From: Antedon mediterranea | Taxonomy: Eukaryota; Echinodermata; Crinoidea; Comatulida; Antedonidae | Assembly: GCF_964355755.1 (NCBI RefSeq) | Contig: NC_092680.1 | Span: forward strand, 6,919,001 to 6,983,000 | Length of the DNA: 64,000 bases | Reading direction: 5' to 3' | Part shown: positions 45,480 to 60,400 of the stretch, piece after piece | Layout: each line of letters opens with the position of its first letter | Numbering within the stretch: the first letter of the stretch is position 1 | Made by a program: the position numbers and the translations under genes | Notes under the pieces: model-generated | Told to the model about the DNA's origin: nothing | The model's database searches: none | The model's input: only the letters and a program-made list of their open reading frames with translations

Positions 45480-48400
45480 CTATAAGAAAATAAAAATGTA
45501 AATATAATACAGAATCCAATATTGCACATACAGATTTATTGGTGCATCTTGTTCCAAACTTTAGAAAATTCTAATCATTCATCCTTCAAGGCATTACAGT
45601 ACCTTACACCCTTTGGTTTGATATTTATTTTAAAAGGTAAAGTTGGACAGCTTTGTATGATAATATGAACACCAACACAATAGGTAATCATTCAATGAAG
45701 AACAAAGTAAGTCTTAAAATAGTCGGTTATGTATGACACTTTCATAAAAAAGTTCAGCAATAACCTTGGGGCCTCCACAAAGCTAGTGCTGGGCAAAATT
45801 GTTGGTTTGACAAGCTGTTACAATGGCTACAGCTGATTGATTAATCACATCATAAGAAATAATATCAATAAATATTTCACTAGCATTCAAAGATAATATA
45901 ACCACAACATGATGAAGGATTTTATTCGTTTTATGGAAAATGTGTATATTAAACATTGATGTAAGCCTGGGCCAACATTATTGTATCTATCTTCCAAAAA
46001 GGAGAGAGGTTTAATTTGAACATTCCTAGAGTCTTTTTTTATTTTTCTTTGCTGAGCCAAACAATGTATGACTGGTAAGACAGAAATGATCAAGATCCTG
46101 TGTTTATATTATCTGTTGCAATACATCAATAATCTCCTTGAAATTATAAAACAAAATGCATAATAGATTCAATCAATGTCAAGTAGAATCAGTACTACCC
46201 TTCAATGTGCACTGAACCATGCAAATCCCCTTCAGAATTCATTCAGTATTATTTAGATATTGGGAGAAAAAAAGTTTTCTTGAATCGGATCAAATTTACA
46301 ATTGGAAAAAAATATGAGGAACCGTTGAGAACACTAGCTTCCCTTGTTGCCATGAAAGTTTAAAACAAGTTAGAGAAAACAGAGGGAGCTTTACTATGTG
46401 AAATGAAGAACAACCACCAACAAGAGAAGAGAACAGTATTCTACACACAACCCTAACACAACAATGAACATATACAGTGTAGTATTTAGTGTTTCGCATA
46501 TCAAAACTAGTATTCAAGAAAAGGTTTCTATGCATAAATTTAATTTTAAGTTAACTTTGTTTTATAAAATATTAAAACATTTAATAAAATATAACAAGTA
46601 TTTCCATTTAGTTCTGTAATTGAGAACAAAAACACAAATGATTAAAGTGAAATTAAAAAAAAATATTTAGTGAAATAAAAAGTAAAAGGAATTGGAATTG
46701 TTTTAAATTTAAGAATTAGTAAAGACCGATCATAGGTATAATAAGTATAGCCAATAATATAATAAGTTTCAATAAGTCATTTTAAATAATGTTTGTAAAG
46801 ACAAATGATAACCAATTTTGAAGTAAACTAGTACTATTAAAATTCAATTGATTAATCTGAATCCAAATATATATTGAAACACTAAAACTTATGCAACTTT
46901 TAAAATATATTAAAATGAACAAATTCTAGAGGTAGTAACATTTTTCAAAAAGACAAAGACAAGCAAACATTTAAATGGCATGCAAATAAATTAATAAAAA
47001 GCAAGAAAAAAAGCATACGATAAAAAGCAGACAAAAAAAAAGACTCACGATGTTAGCGAACATTTCTACATCATAAATAAACTTAGTGCTTCAGCCATGG
47101 CAAATATAGTGTTTAGCATTGTGATACTATAGCAAAAACAATGTTGTATACAATTGTACAGAAAGTTTATAATATGGTGATGGGTAAAATGGTTTTAATA
47201 TTCGCATATTGATTCTATGCTTTGTTTTGATTGGTCAATACTTTTGAGAAACATGAATATTAATGTTTGGTCAATCTTTTACAGTTTTATATGCTTGTTA
47301 TTTTGGTGTTTCATAGCAATAAACAATATTTAAATGATAAATACTGTATGTTGTTTATTAAATTGTGACAAAAATTGAAACAAGAAATACTACTATTACA
47401 AAGATGTTAGTAGAAGTACAAGGGAGCAAAAACATAATGTTTTCCAAACTATGTTTTCATTATCTTAAATTGAATTTAATAAGTAGCAAAATGTCTTGTG
47501 ACAAACAAATGATTAAATAAAAATTTGTATTCATTATAAAATTTGACAATATAAAAATATGAAGCAAAATTGAAATAATTTGAATGTAGAGAAGTGGGGA
47601 CAAACGTGGGGCTTCAAACTCACCTGAACGCCTCTTTTTTCATGCGGCGCTAAAGTCTGAGCACAGAGAACTGTGCGTGCAAAAAAGAGATTAGCAAAGT
47701 ATGTTAGTTATAGAATATTTCATACACATACACATAGATACATTGAACGCAAGTATATTTAAAGCACCATTACCAATTAAAACAATATTCTTATCAATTA
47801 TGTGTTGTTCCTATTTGTGCTGAAATGAATGTGTAAAAAAATGCTAGTTTGTCAATTTTGCAATGAGAATCTAAAGTACGGTAAATGTCATTTATTTTTT
47901 CATTGATGAATAAACTACCTTTATTTTCATCGTAAAAATGTTTAGTTCGAAAAGGTTTGTGGGAGCTATCAATTTGCGATGATCAACGATCTATTGATGG
48001 TGTCGTCGGTCATTGTTTGGTAGTAGTAGTAGTAGCTAAGTAGTGATGTGTTAAACATAACATTGACAACAAAGTGTTAAAGACAAAATTGACAAACAGG
48101 TGTTGAAAGATTTTAATTCGTCTCCTGTCAGTATGATTAGCTGAATGTATTACTTTTATATCCTACATGATTATAAAAGTCTAAAATGAAAAGGTCCTGT
48201 TTTGTTACTATTTTAATAACATTTAAAAATAGGTGACATAACAGGTGTTAATGAAATGCATAAAGTGGTAAGTTGGAGATGATGGATTGGAATTATTGAA
48301 TCTCTAGGTATTAAACGCACTAAAAATAACTGTTGTAATTGAAATATGCCTGAGAAGAGGTGACAGGATTTTAAATATATATATATATATCATATATGAA

Positions 48401-51400
48401 AATGTAGGATAAGATAATTAAATTATTTATCGAAAAGCTGATTATCACTATAATATTATTTATTTTTGGATTTATTTAATTTAACTAATTTTACAATCAA
48501 CATTGTACCAATAATGAATGCATTTTGCGTAAAGTCGAAATTCAAGTAGCGAAAGCTGATTTATTTTCGTCTTTTTTGTCGTCATATTCATTCATTGACC
48601 ATATTATATTATTTTATAGTCACAACAAAAATATTTGCATTTAGAGTTTAGAGTTGTACTTTTAATGGAAATTGGAAATAAGTTTAGATTTTAGAGTTGT
48701 ACTTTTATTGAAAATTGGAAATAAGTTTTTTTGTTAAATGTTTGTTAGGGTTAGGTTAGATGGAAGTATACCCTTCAAGCTATGTTAACAGTTAGCAATA
48801 ACAACATGCTATCATGATCCAGTGTAAATGATGTGCGAGTTACTAGGCAACAAGAGGCAACAAGAGGCCCATAATTGGAGTACTGCCTACTTTGATCCGG
48901 TTCCGTCAGACTTGAAACTTCATATTTACCCTTGTTCTTTCTCATCAGACACCAGCAAACTACACCAGCCATTTCTATGAAACATATCGCCCAACCAACT
49001 ATTGCTAGTATTATGAGGGTTGTTGATGGGTCTTCCATGCTAGATTGTTTACTTGTCCCTGACTTAACCTCATCGTCTATAAAACAAACATTTCAGAAGG
49101 TAAATGCATGAAAATATTTTTTATGGTAAAAAAAACAGATTTTAATCCAGCAAAATATATAAAAATATGAACATAAAATATTTTAAGTAGGCTATAAAAA
49201 CATGCACAATAATCCAACAGCATGTACATAACAAAACAGACAGCGTTTAAAAGTGATTGGAAAAGACCTGAAAATTAAAAACAATCTTAATGAGTCCCAT
49301 CATAAAAACAAGCTGCACATGAAAAATTTCTGTAAATGATTCATATAAAATGAAATATGGCATTAAAAAGCATTTTCCAGTTCTCTCCGTTGATAATCAG
49401 ATCAATATCAAAGTTTGATAAGCAAAATGGAGGAATTTTTAAAGACACATTCATGTATCACAAATTAATTTTTACAAAAGGGTTATATATATAGCATAGA
49501 ATGAAAAATATAATAAAGAAAACAATACAATCTTAAAACAAACACAATAATTTATCTTTTAAATAGTGTATTACTAAATTAATAAAGCAAAATAGCAGAG
49601 CGAGATAGCTGATGAATTGCTGGTGTCTTCTGGTATATCTGTAACAATGCTCAAAATGTGAATTGCAACAACATTAAACACAACACATAACACAAGACAT
49701 TTAGTAGTACATGTTACAATAATTATGATTCTAAAACATCTGCTTTCACATTATGGAAAGGAAATAATAAATGAACAAAACAAGGGTGGCACGCACTAAA
49801 CCGAAAGGAAATATTTGTTTTCCAAAATTTACAAAGGAAAATATATTGATAACATACATTTCATATTATAAACGAAATGTGGTAAAACATTAAAATAGCT
49901 ATACTGCAGTTAGGGACCGTGTGTGTGTATTGTAGAATTCATTCAACATCTGTTATTAAAGCTCTGTCTATACTATCACTATCTAGTTTGACAAAAAAAG
50001 TGTGATGTGCCCAAATATGGCAGTGGTAGACAGAGCTTTAGGGAAAAACTACCTGTATAGAAATTGCTATGATGGGTGGATGCAAAGCATCATAGTATTC
50101 TGAGTCAATAGAGAAACAGGAAGACAGTTTCCCAGCCCTAGGAGGTAGGGTCATGCCGTACCCCGAGACGAGACACAGGTTTCAATAATGGAGACAGAAC
50201 GTATTCAATCTTTTGTGGAAGATATTTATTTATGGGGCAACTCTTTAAAAGATAACTCTTTATGGAATAATGGCATCATATATTCTATACAAGTAGGGTT
50301 TCAGGAAATAAACATGTGAAAGTTTATTATTAAAAACAGTTTGCAATGCTTAATTGAACAAAATTGTACTGTGCATACCCAGCATACATATTAACATTTT
50401 GCTGCTATTGAACAATTGAAAAAAATGGCCATTCTTAACAGCCCAGCATCTCAACAGGTGTACATGCAAATTGCAAGCATTCCACAGGCAATATTAGCAG
50501 CAGCAAATTATTGTTTTATTTCAAGCAATTAAGGAAAACAAACACTTTCATACATCAGTAGACACATAAATATAATATACTGTATATGAGCGATAATAGT
50601 CACAGGGGGCAGGTGGGGCGGGTGGGGCAGGAGGCATGAAATTTGCCAAAAATTAGGGATAGGATTATACTCAAAATAATCAATAACAATAAATATTGAC
50701 ATGTCAACAAGTATAAGGAATTATCAAAGAAATGCAGTAGGGATCATAAGTGATTGATCCTTCATTTCAAGGTTGATTCGTCATCACTTTAAAAACATAC
50801 ATACATACTGTAACAAAATGTTGAAATATTTTAATTAGGAAAGCATGTCTTTCTGTGAGTTTCATTATACTTTGTCATGTCAAATTGATGAAATTTCCTT
50901 TGAACAATTTTTGTCAAAGTAGGAGATACATTTATAAACAGGTTACTTGCACATGTTGCAAATTGACAACACATTGCAACATGTTTAACTTTAACGTGTC
51001 ACTTTAAACATGTTTAACTTTAACGTGTCACTTTTAACATGTTTAACTTTAACGTGTCACTTTTAACATGTTTAACTTTAACGTGTCACTTTTAACATGT
51101 TTAACATGAAAATCATATAACATGTTGCAACTGTAATAACATGTATGTTGAACATGTTACTTATACCAAGGTATACTTGTAACATGTTAATAGGTATTTT
51201 CATTCCTGTGAAAGGTTCATTTTGTCAAGCTGTATGAAAAAAAAGAGGGGAAAGAAATTAGGGGAGAAGCAATTTTCTACCACTTTAAAAATCCACAATC
51301 AGCACTTGATGATTAGGTGTCCACAAAAAGTATGAAGGAAAAAATGGTAAAATAATTATAAAAAAACCAAAGTAAACCCACTTTCAAATGAGAAACTGTT

Positions 51401-54400
51401 AGTTTTGAATGTTTAAATTTGAAAATTAATATTCAAATTTATGTAATTCTACATTTATTCAAATAGTCTCTTTCATAAGGGTTTGGATTCTCAAATAATG
51501 TCACAATAATGGCGGCAACTTGCATTTGGAATAATGTCATTATAAAATCTGCTGTTACAGTCAAAGTTACAAACACAAAAGAAGCAATAGCAATATGTAT
51601 TAAATTGAAATGAATACACATTATTTTATAAAATTATATTAAAGATGTATTGTCCCACAAAAACATGAAAAATGAAGATTAATCAAATCAGACTTTGAAT
51701 ATGTTATTTTGTAGTTTTAAGAAAGTTAATCACTTCCATAGAATAAAAAAATGAAAAAAAAAATGTTTTTTCTTACAAAGTAACAAAATAAATGGTTAAG
51801 TTCAACCAAAAACCCATTTTTTTTCCGATCCAATTTTTGGTCAAAGTGGATAACTATTATGTTACATTAAAATGGCATATTCAACACAAATTTTGTTAAG
51901 AATTATTTTTTCAGGGGGACAATACATCTTTAAATCCTGTTGTATATAATTTTATATATCTATCCTATATTCAAGATTACTAACACAGTCAAATACAGTA
52001 TATAGGAAATATATATGGGTGTAATGTATAAATAATTAATTTGCTTAATGAATTTACCCTCCAATATGTTAATTAGTACTTTGAAAAAATTAGATGGTAG
52101 ATTCAAATTGTGAATTCAATTAACTAACACTAATCCTAATTAATCACAGAGCTTAAAGAATTAAATTCTATTATCCGGCTATCGTCCGGGTGATTACAAT
52201 TTAAATCTAGCTATTTACGTCACTGTAGTAAATTGAGATTAGAGATTACAAATTAGTTTGTTTTCTTAGCACAAATTAATTGGAATATTTTATGAGATGG
52301 ACAGATGGATCAACAATTAATAAACTAAAATGTTTTCTTTGTCATCTATACATTAACTGTAGAGTGTTTTATATAATGTGTAACAATACCATCTACAAGG
52401 AATCAATATATTTAGGAGATGTATTATTTTATAAACAACTAGATTTTTATTTTATATTCGAATTTTATAGTAGTATGTGGACTATTGATTTTTCAATTTA
52501 AATTTATTTAAACAATTTAAATTATATCATTACATTAAATAATTAATTAATAAAATATAAATCTAAAATTTGCTTTAATATATTTTTTTTATTAAAGTTT
52601 ATTAAACTTTTTGTATGAGTAGAATCTCTCTCATTGTGAAAGAGTTCCTTCATTTTAAAGGATAGAACCAATAAATAAATATATATAGCATGTATAAATA
52701 TTAATACAGTATTTATTACTGTCCAAGGATTGACCTATGTTTTGGAACAATGGGTTTTAATTACAAATAGGAAATTCTAGGATTAACGAGATATCCAACA
52801 AGGATCTTCTCATTCAAAAATTGAAATCAAATTTTCTTTCTCTGATTAAGTTTCATTACTGACAAAAATAAATTCAATTTTCTGTGACAGCGCCACCATT
52901 TGGCAAGCTTTTAAATTAATTTGACAGTAGTCTCTAACCTAGTTTGATTGAAAATTCTAAATGTCAAAGGTTTTATATTAATGCATTATTAATGGTGTTT
53001 AGCACAAGTTTTACTTTAGGCTATAGTTACACCTATTCAAATTTTAAACTAAGGTTGTACTAAATCTAACCATTTTAAAGGCTACTGAATGAAAACACAA
53101 AATTATTTATTTAATATCTACGGTATTTAAAATATTCAACTGTTAATGTTATTATAAAAGTCATAAATTAAATAAGGGGTTTAACACACTACATTCAAGT
53201 AGTAGGCATTAAAAAATTAAATAAAAAAGTAATAAACTCTACTCACTTCCATACAAAAAGACAGAATATTAATACTGTAGTAATCAAGACAATACAAAGA
53301 TATAGGAGGATAAGAAGAGCAGAATGAACATGTATTAAGATAGAGAAAAAATAAATTTACAGATATGTATAATTTGCAAATATAATATGAGTATAAAAAG
53401 AGTAGAATGAACATAATACTGCAGATCTATAAATGTGGGTGTACAGTTTGTGAACATAATATAGGAATATATACAGAATAGAATGATACTTTAGATATAT
53501 ATGGTAAATGAAGTGAAAAAAATTATAGATGTACACATTGTAAATACAATTTACAGAAGCATACAAAGGATAAAATGAACACGTAGATATGTTATGAATG
53601 AAGATAATACAAAAATGCAGTGTACAATTTGCATAGATAATAAAGGTAGTATAATAAGAGCAGAATAAACATAATATTGTAAAGAAATAACAGTGAAAAT
53701 GTACAGACAAAGAGAAGTGAGAGAATATAGTTTTGAATGAAAACACATATAATACAATACATTTAATACTAAGCAAGGTCAATGCTCTAATACTAATTTT
53801 CAGACACCACCAATAAATATTCTAAAGATAATCAATAAATAAAGCAATCGTTAAATTCAATGTCATTATTATAAATAAACAGTCTTAATAGCCATGCATT
53901 TTGCATATCTTAATTCAGTTCTGTTAAAAAGAACATGCAGGCATCTTTACATGCAATGGTTAACACTTGCATAATTATTATCATTGACATGTCACATTAT
54001 CAGTCAGTAATGATTCCCTAATAGAAATATATCTTTACTACACAATTATGTTAAAGCAGGTAACCGTCATTAAGCTATAGGAATCCGGCTATATTTTTCA
54101 ATTTAGAAAAGATGTACCAACCACTGTAGCATTTTCTCCTAAGCTATGTAATGTTAAATTTATGCAGTATTTATTTCACCATGGTGTAACTAGATTAAGT
54201 TGGGTTTGATAAATTGTAATGACATAATTCTAACTATAAATTTGAAGTTTAAGAAGTTAATTCTCTCTTTTTACCAGAATGTTATATAACAAATTATACT
54301 AATAATGCATTTCTAATACATGCATGTTACATAGCTGATTACTGTGTTTATAAGATTCTAGGAACTACAAGTGTTTTATAAACAAGTATCTAAACCTAAA

Positions 54401-57400
54401 CTAAAGTGTATTCTAAGATTATCCTGAATGTCAATAAGATTAGTAGGAGCTGTTTGATACAGACAGAGGTGGTCCTGCATAATACAAACTAGAGAAATTG
54501 CCTTTATCGTTTTAAACTAATTTACTTTTAAATGTATGTATTAATAGATAATATAGATATATAGAATAGTGGTATATATATATATAATATGTTGATTAAA
54601 TGTCCTGTTACCAGACTAGATAAAGCCTTAATATTTCATTATTTAGCACTGATTTTATGAGTTATAATGAATGGTTAGATACAGTATTAATCAGTCAAAC
54701 CTCAAGAAACCCATTAGCTGTTTCAGAGCTTATGAATGAAAACACAAATGCATCGTGGGATGCTAGATAAATGCAAGGTGCCGCCAAGGTGAGCAAGGGT
54801 TCATTTGAGAATCCTACCTTCCAGCTTAAGTGGTTTTTCGGTGGGATTTAAAGTGTGGACGAGTTTCTCAGTGGGCCAATCAGAACCCTCCAATATACGC
54901 ATCTCATTACCACTTTCTTGACGGGTATGAGTTGTTTCAATGTTTGTCGTTTGTCGATAGGGTGTGCCCAGTTTCGCTGGTTCTGTGATTAAAAGAAGAT
55001 TATACAGTCACAAACAAACACAAACTAGTATAATTCTAATCACGTCTGATAACAGTTTAAAACATGATAAACTAATTACAATATCTAATATCAATTAGAC
55101 TAAACAAGAAAGTAACTAATGATTAAAGCCCCAGTGCTTATCTATGTCTAGATCAGAGGCCGCAGGGCAGACAGACATTTGCACACAACTACAGTAGTGT
55201 ATGCATGGAGGAATAAGTTCCAAGCTATATACTACCTAATCTAGCATCTCAATGGATGCATTCTAGTGTAAAACTATTGTTTGGTTTAGAACAAAATCCT
55301 AAAAATACATATTTATTCAGAAAAAAATTTGTATTATTTATTCTATATCAAATCAAGCCAATGCACTGGGGTTTTAATTATATATAATATAATAATTAAT
55401 CTCTTTGCTTGCACATTTTTAATTATTACATTGAAATAGTTTCATTCATTAATTTAAAAATGTTTCAATACTATAAGAGTACTTTTGTTGGTTCACTTTA
55501 TAATGATATTATATTAAACAATTTGTTAAATTATTTTTAGCCAACAAAATTGAATTATCCACATAACATGCTTAGTTAAGTTACTAAATAGTATTACAAT
55601 CTAAAACAGTAAAACACATATATACCTGGTAGGCTAGTTGTGGTAGGAACAACAGTGGTAGTAGATGCAGCGGAGGGGGTGGTGACAATAGTAGTAATGT
55701 CTACAATAATACTAAGACAATGAGAAAAAAGCCACGCAACACAAAAAAACCTACACACAAATAACTGGCACAAAATGAAAAGTTGCTTTTAACTTATTAG
55801 ATGTTAAATAATATAAAAATAACTAGATTAAATAATAATGGTTGATTTATTCTATAAAAAAAATTTATATTTCAATAAGTTTGTATTTAAAATTTTAAAG
55901 CAACTTCTTAATTGTTCGATTAAATATACAACATTAAATATACAAATAGAGATCATGCCATGTACATTGCAATTGGAAATGTGGAAGTATGGAAATACAC
56001 TAAAAAAAAATATTCTGTGTAATCAATTATAAAACTAGGTAAATTTGAAATCTCGCCCTACAGAGAAAAAAATGAAAACAAAAATCAATCAATGAAAAAA
56101 CATAATATACAACAATATACTTTTTAAATCAAATTAATAAGATAATTTTGTCTAAAGTCAAATAAATACAAACAAATATAAAATCAGAAATAATAATAAT
56201 AATCATATTATTAAATACTTTTGCCATAATAATAGGCTGAGTTTCTAACATGAAGCTGTAAATATATGGCTTCAAGTTAAGGTGGAATTGTTACAATATA
56301 TCCAAAGAGAGAAACGCAAAGCCAGTCAGCAATATATGCTGGATAATGAATAATGATGTATACAAGACCAGAGCACAAGCACTGTACTGTAGTTCACATC
56401 AATTAAATATATTACAAATTATCAAATAATTTGTATATATATTTATTTCTTATTTGTGTAACCTTGCTTCCAAAACAACAAATAAATTATTTTGGATTGT
56501 ATTTTACGTTAACAAAACTTAAATGTGTGAAAATGAAAAGTAAAAACAATAAAATAATCAAAAATGTGAGAATGTAATTGAAATAAAAATGTGAATCAAA
56601 ATCTATAATTCTACTAACCATCGGGTACGGTACCCTGGTAAGTGCAGTTGTTGAAGGTTGAATCAACTGTAGTTGTACATGCGGACCATAGCAACAGACC
56701 ATAGCAACGAATCAACCAGACAAGCAGGTGAATTGTGGGAAAAGATTGGGAAAAAGAACCAAAAAAAAAACTAAAATCACAATACAGCCAAACTAAAGCA
56801 TGCGGAATTCATAATACAATAGAAAGAATACACTGAATGAATGAATATATAATTGGTTATTTTTTCTTAAGGTTTTTTGTCTAAAATTTAGGTTGATTTT
56901 AGATACAATTTAACATAGGCATTGCTTTATCGCAATGTTATTTGACAATTTTGAAAGTGAAATTTCAAAATGTTATAATTGCTTGAGCCTCACAGGACAT
57001 ATAATATGTAGAAGGATGACCTCTTACACCTCATACATCATTTATTCTTCACTTTGAATTAGATTACATTTAATCTACAAATATCATTTTCCAATATAGT
57101 GTATTCATTCTATGCAAAAATGTTGATATAGAATAACATAAGCAAGTGTATTACTAAACAAAAGAATAGTATAATTCATTTAATTATCTATTATTTAATA
57201 TATTTTTCTATAGTTTTTTGTTTTAGTTTTATATCCATAATGCAAGGAACTTGCAGTAAAATATTATAGGAATCAACTTTTCAAATTTTATATAAAGGTC
57301 AATATATTTAAATTATATTGCAAAGAGATTAATAGTGACAAAATAATTCAAAATACATGCAGTTTAAGTATAAACAAAATTAATGTTAATAAAATATTTA

Positions 57401-60400
57401 AAAAGTGCAAAAATAAACCATTGGCTACAAGCTTGTTAGGGTTCTTTTTCATTTTTTAGTAAATAGCCAATTTCAAAATATAATATATAACAACTAACAA
57501 ACTAGCCATGGCCTTGGTAATATTGGAAAACTCACCTGTGATGGGATCTATAGACAAATCAAAGGTTGAATAGCCAGAACAAAAAGGTTGAATAGTCAAA
57601 GCATGATATCCCATAAGCAGCAGAAAATAAAATTAAAAAACGAAACCAAATTTAAAAAAAATATATTTGTAAAAAAGCATTTTCTATTATATCATCTATT
57701 TTCATTAAATATTGTTATACATTTTTGTGCTTATTAATATAATAAATTAATAAAACTGTAATGATTCAACAAAATGTGAGTATTAGAAATTAAAAAAGTG
57801 ATTAAAATGTGAACGTGATTTAATAGATATAATGTAAATACAATCTGACAAGCAGAACTACGGCTTGGCAACCAAGGAAAGGGACAAGAGGCAAACCCAA
57901 TGATGAGATAGAGAGATGACATAAGGAAATATAAAAAAACAACTGTTTGGTAATTGCAAAAGAGAGAAGTGTAATGGAGAGAGAGCTTTGGAGGAGTGAT
58001 GTGTCCCGCAGTGGACTGCCAAATCCCGCAGAAGAAAACAAAAAACCATACCTGTACAATCTAGTTCTACTCCACTGTAATCTCTATAAATGTAATAAAC
58101 AATTACAAATGAATCAGCATCAAATATAAATGAAATTGTCAATAAAAACAATAAATAATCCTTTTATTTTTTGTTCAATTGCGACGGTTAGTTATTTTAG
58201 GTTAAATTCCAACCACATTGTAGTTGTAAATTATTGTGACTGAATTGAGCAGAATGGCCTAGATGCTCACAATGGATGTGCTGTTCATTTTTGTTCTAGA
58301 AATCTGATTTTTAGAGATGTCACAGAATTTCTCTGTTGTGTGTGTAAAAACAAAACACACAGTACTTTCCTATATACAATGCAATTGTTTTCGATATTAT
58401 GACAATACTTGAGCAAAAAAGTTATTACAAAGCTGTTTCTGTTTTGAATACATATGTTCCTTATCAAAAGCATAGCTAAAATAGATTTCAAGGCTACAAA
58501 GATTGTAAGCTTGTTGACAAATACAAGTAAAATGGTTTTACTTACTCGTTTGTTGAGACAATGCATTTATTACTACTCTCAATCCATTCACAATATGGAT
58601 CTTGCTTACAAGAGCTAAAAAATAACAAGAGGTCAGGTCAATTACCATTAAATGTATTAGCGCTAAATATCTGAAATATAGCCATCTGTGCTGGCATTTA
58701 GCTGTGGTTTATATTACATCGCATACTTAATCAGTGCTATTGGCTAATAGTCAGTCTATAGTTACAACCATGACCTAGTAGCGATTCAGTCTTCATTTTT
58801 TTCTTGCGAGCTTTATGTTTAGAGGGCGTATATCTAAATTTGATGACGTATGGGCTAACAATTCGATCAATAAAAACTAAATGTAATTTTGTAGGTTCCA
58901 TAGTAGCGTAAGTATACTATGTGTATGTTGGCCTAGCATAATGTCATTTCCATGTGTTGTAAAATTGTGGTGCATTGTCATTTGTTCCAGATAGCTCCAA
59001 GTTTTTACTCTGTATAACATATTTTTAGGTCAAGTTCAATGGGGTTAACCATTATATATGAGGCCCTAAAATTAATCCATGATTTATTGATAATTCTTCA
59101 TGCAGATTAAATAAACATAATAAATTTTAGAAATGGTGGAAATGTTAGTAATACATATATATTTTGGAATGTTTTTGCTTTGGTTATTAAGTGTTCTGAA
59201 TCATGCTCATCAAAAATTGGAATACATAGTGATGTAGGGTTGCAAAAGCAATCTACCAATACCCATGACACTAACCTAATACTAAAGCATATGTAAAATA
59301 CAACTGTTACCATATTTTTACCATATGTTAACTATTTTTTGCTGCAGATTTAAATTTTAAAATGTCAAACAAACCCACTCACTAAATATTAACAAATCAG
59401 AGATTCACAAGAATAACAGTACACAATGGTTATGGTTATCAAATGCTAAAAATTGAAACAAGCAGTACAATATTATGTCACTCACCAATTTTTTAAATAT
59501 TGGCAATGTTGAAGGGACAATTCAACCACAACATCCTTTGATGTCACAAATAAAACTTCCTCACCGTCACTGTTTTTGTATAACCTCATGTTTGTGATGG
59601 CATGCCTATTTTCCATCACATGCATGTTGTATAACAGAACTGGTGACACTTTACTGGAACCCGGATGATTCTCTCGCAATACTAATTTCATAATGTGACC
59701 ATCATCTAGCAGAGAAGAAATGTTATTGTATGATTATCTTATCACATAGGGGCGTGTGGCCAGTGTACGCAAGGGAGTGTGGAAGTGTACACAAGGGAGT
59801 GAACAGTGTACGTAAGGGTGTGTGGCCCAGTGAAAACCCTTGCCACATTACTTGTTTTTGTGTTTGATAACTACTGCAAAGTAACTTTGAATCAGGGAAC
59901 TAATTGGTCAGATGTTTACGCAAGCTCAGTGATCTAGTGGTATAAACACTAGTGATCTGGAGGTCGTACGAGTGGAAGTAAAATATATGTCAAGTAGGGC
60001 AAAACTTCTAATTTAGAAAAAATTGATTATCCTACCGGTTCCAGCAAAGACAATAGTATAAGGACCCTTCTTAGTCGTGACAAGCTTCTGCAATCGGTAG
60101 TTACTTCGTGTTAGTGTGAACAAAGGATCGTCCTGTCCGTAATTCATTACTGGATTATACAACAGTGGGTGTGTTTTGATAAAGTTGAGCTCTTGATTAG
60201 TGAGTTGTGTTGAATCTGATGCACACTGCAATACACAAATAGAAGCATCATTTCAAAATTAGTGCTAAGTTCAAATTTATTCACCATAGAAAAATATTTT
60301 TAAGATAATATGTAGTTTGGCCAGACGTACAAACATGCAAGGTGTGTGCGACATTTCTTATGCGTACCAAATTCAAATATCCCTCTAAACTACTAATTAT

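Noticed and set aside
53357-53782. 141-codon minus-strand frame rich in Tyr, Phe, Ile and Ser
   Set aside because: It is low-complexity, arises from a diverged tandem repeat, and has no splice or domain support.
59926-59990. tRNA-like GATCTAGTGGTATAAACAC segment
   Set aside because: The A-box-like part is present but the T arm is lost, so no RNA gene can be supported.
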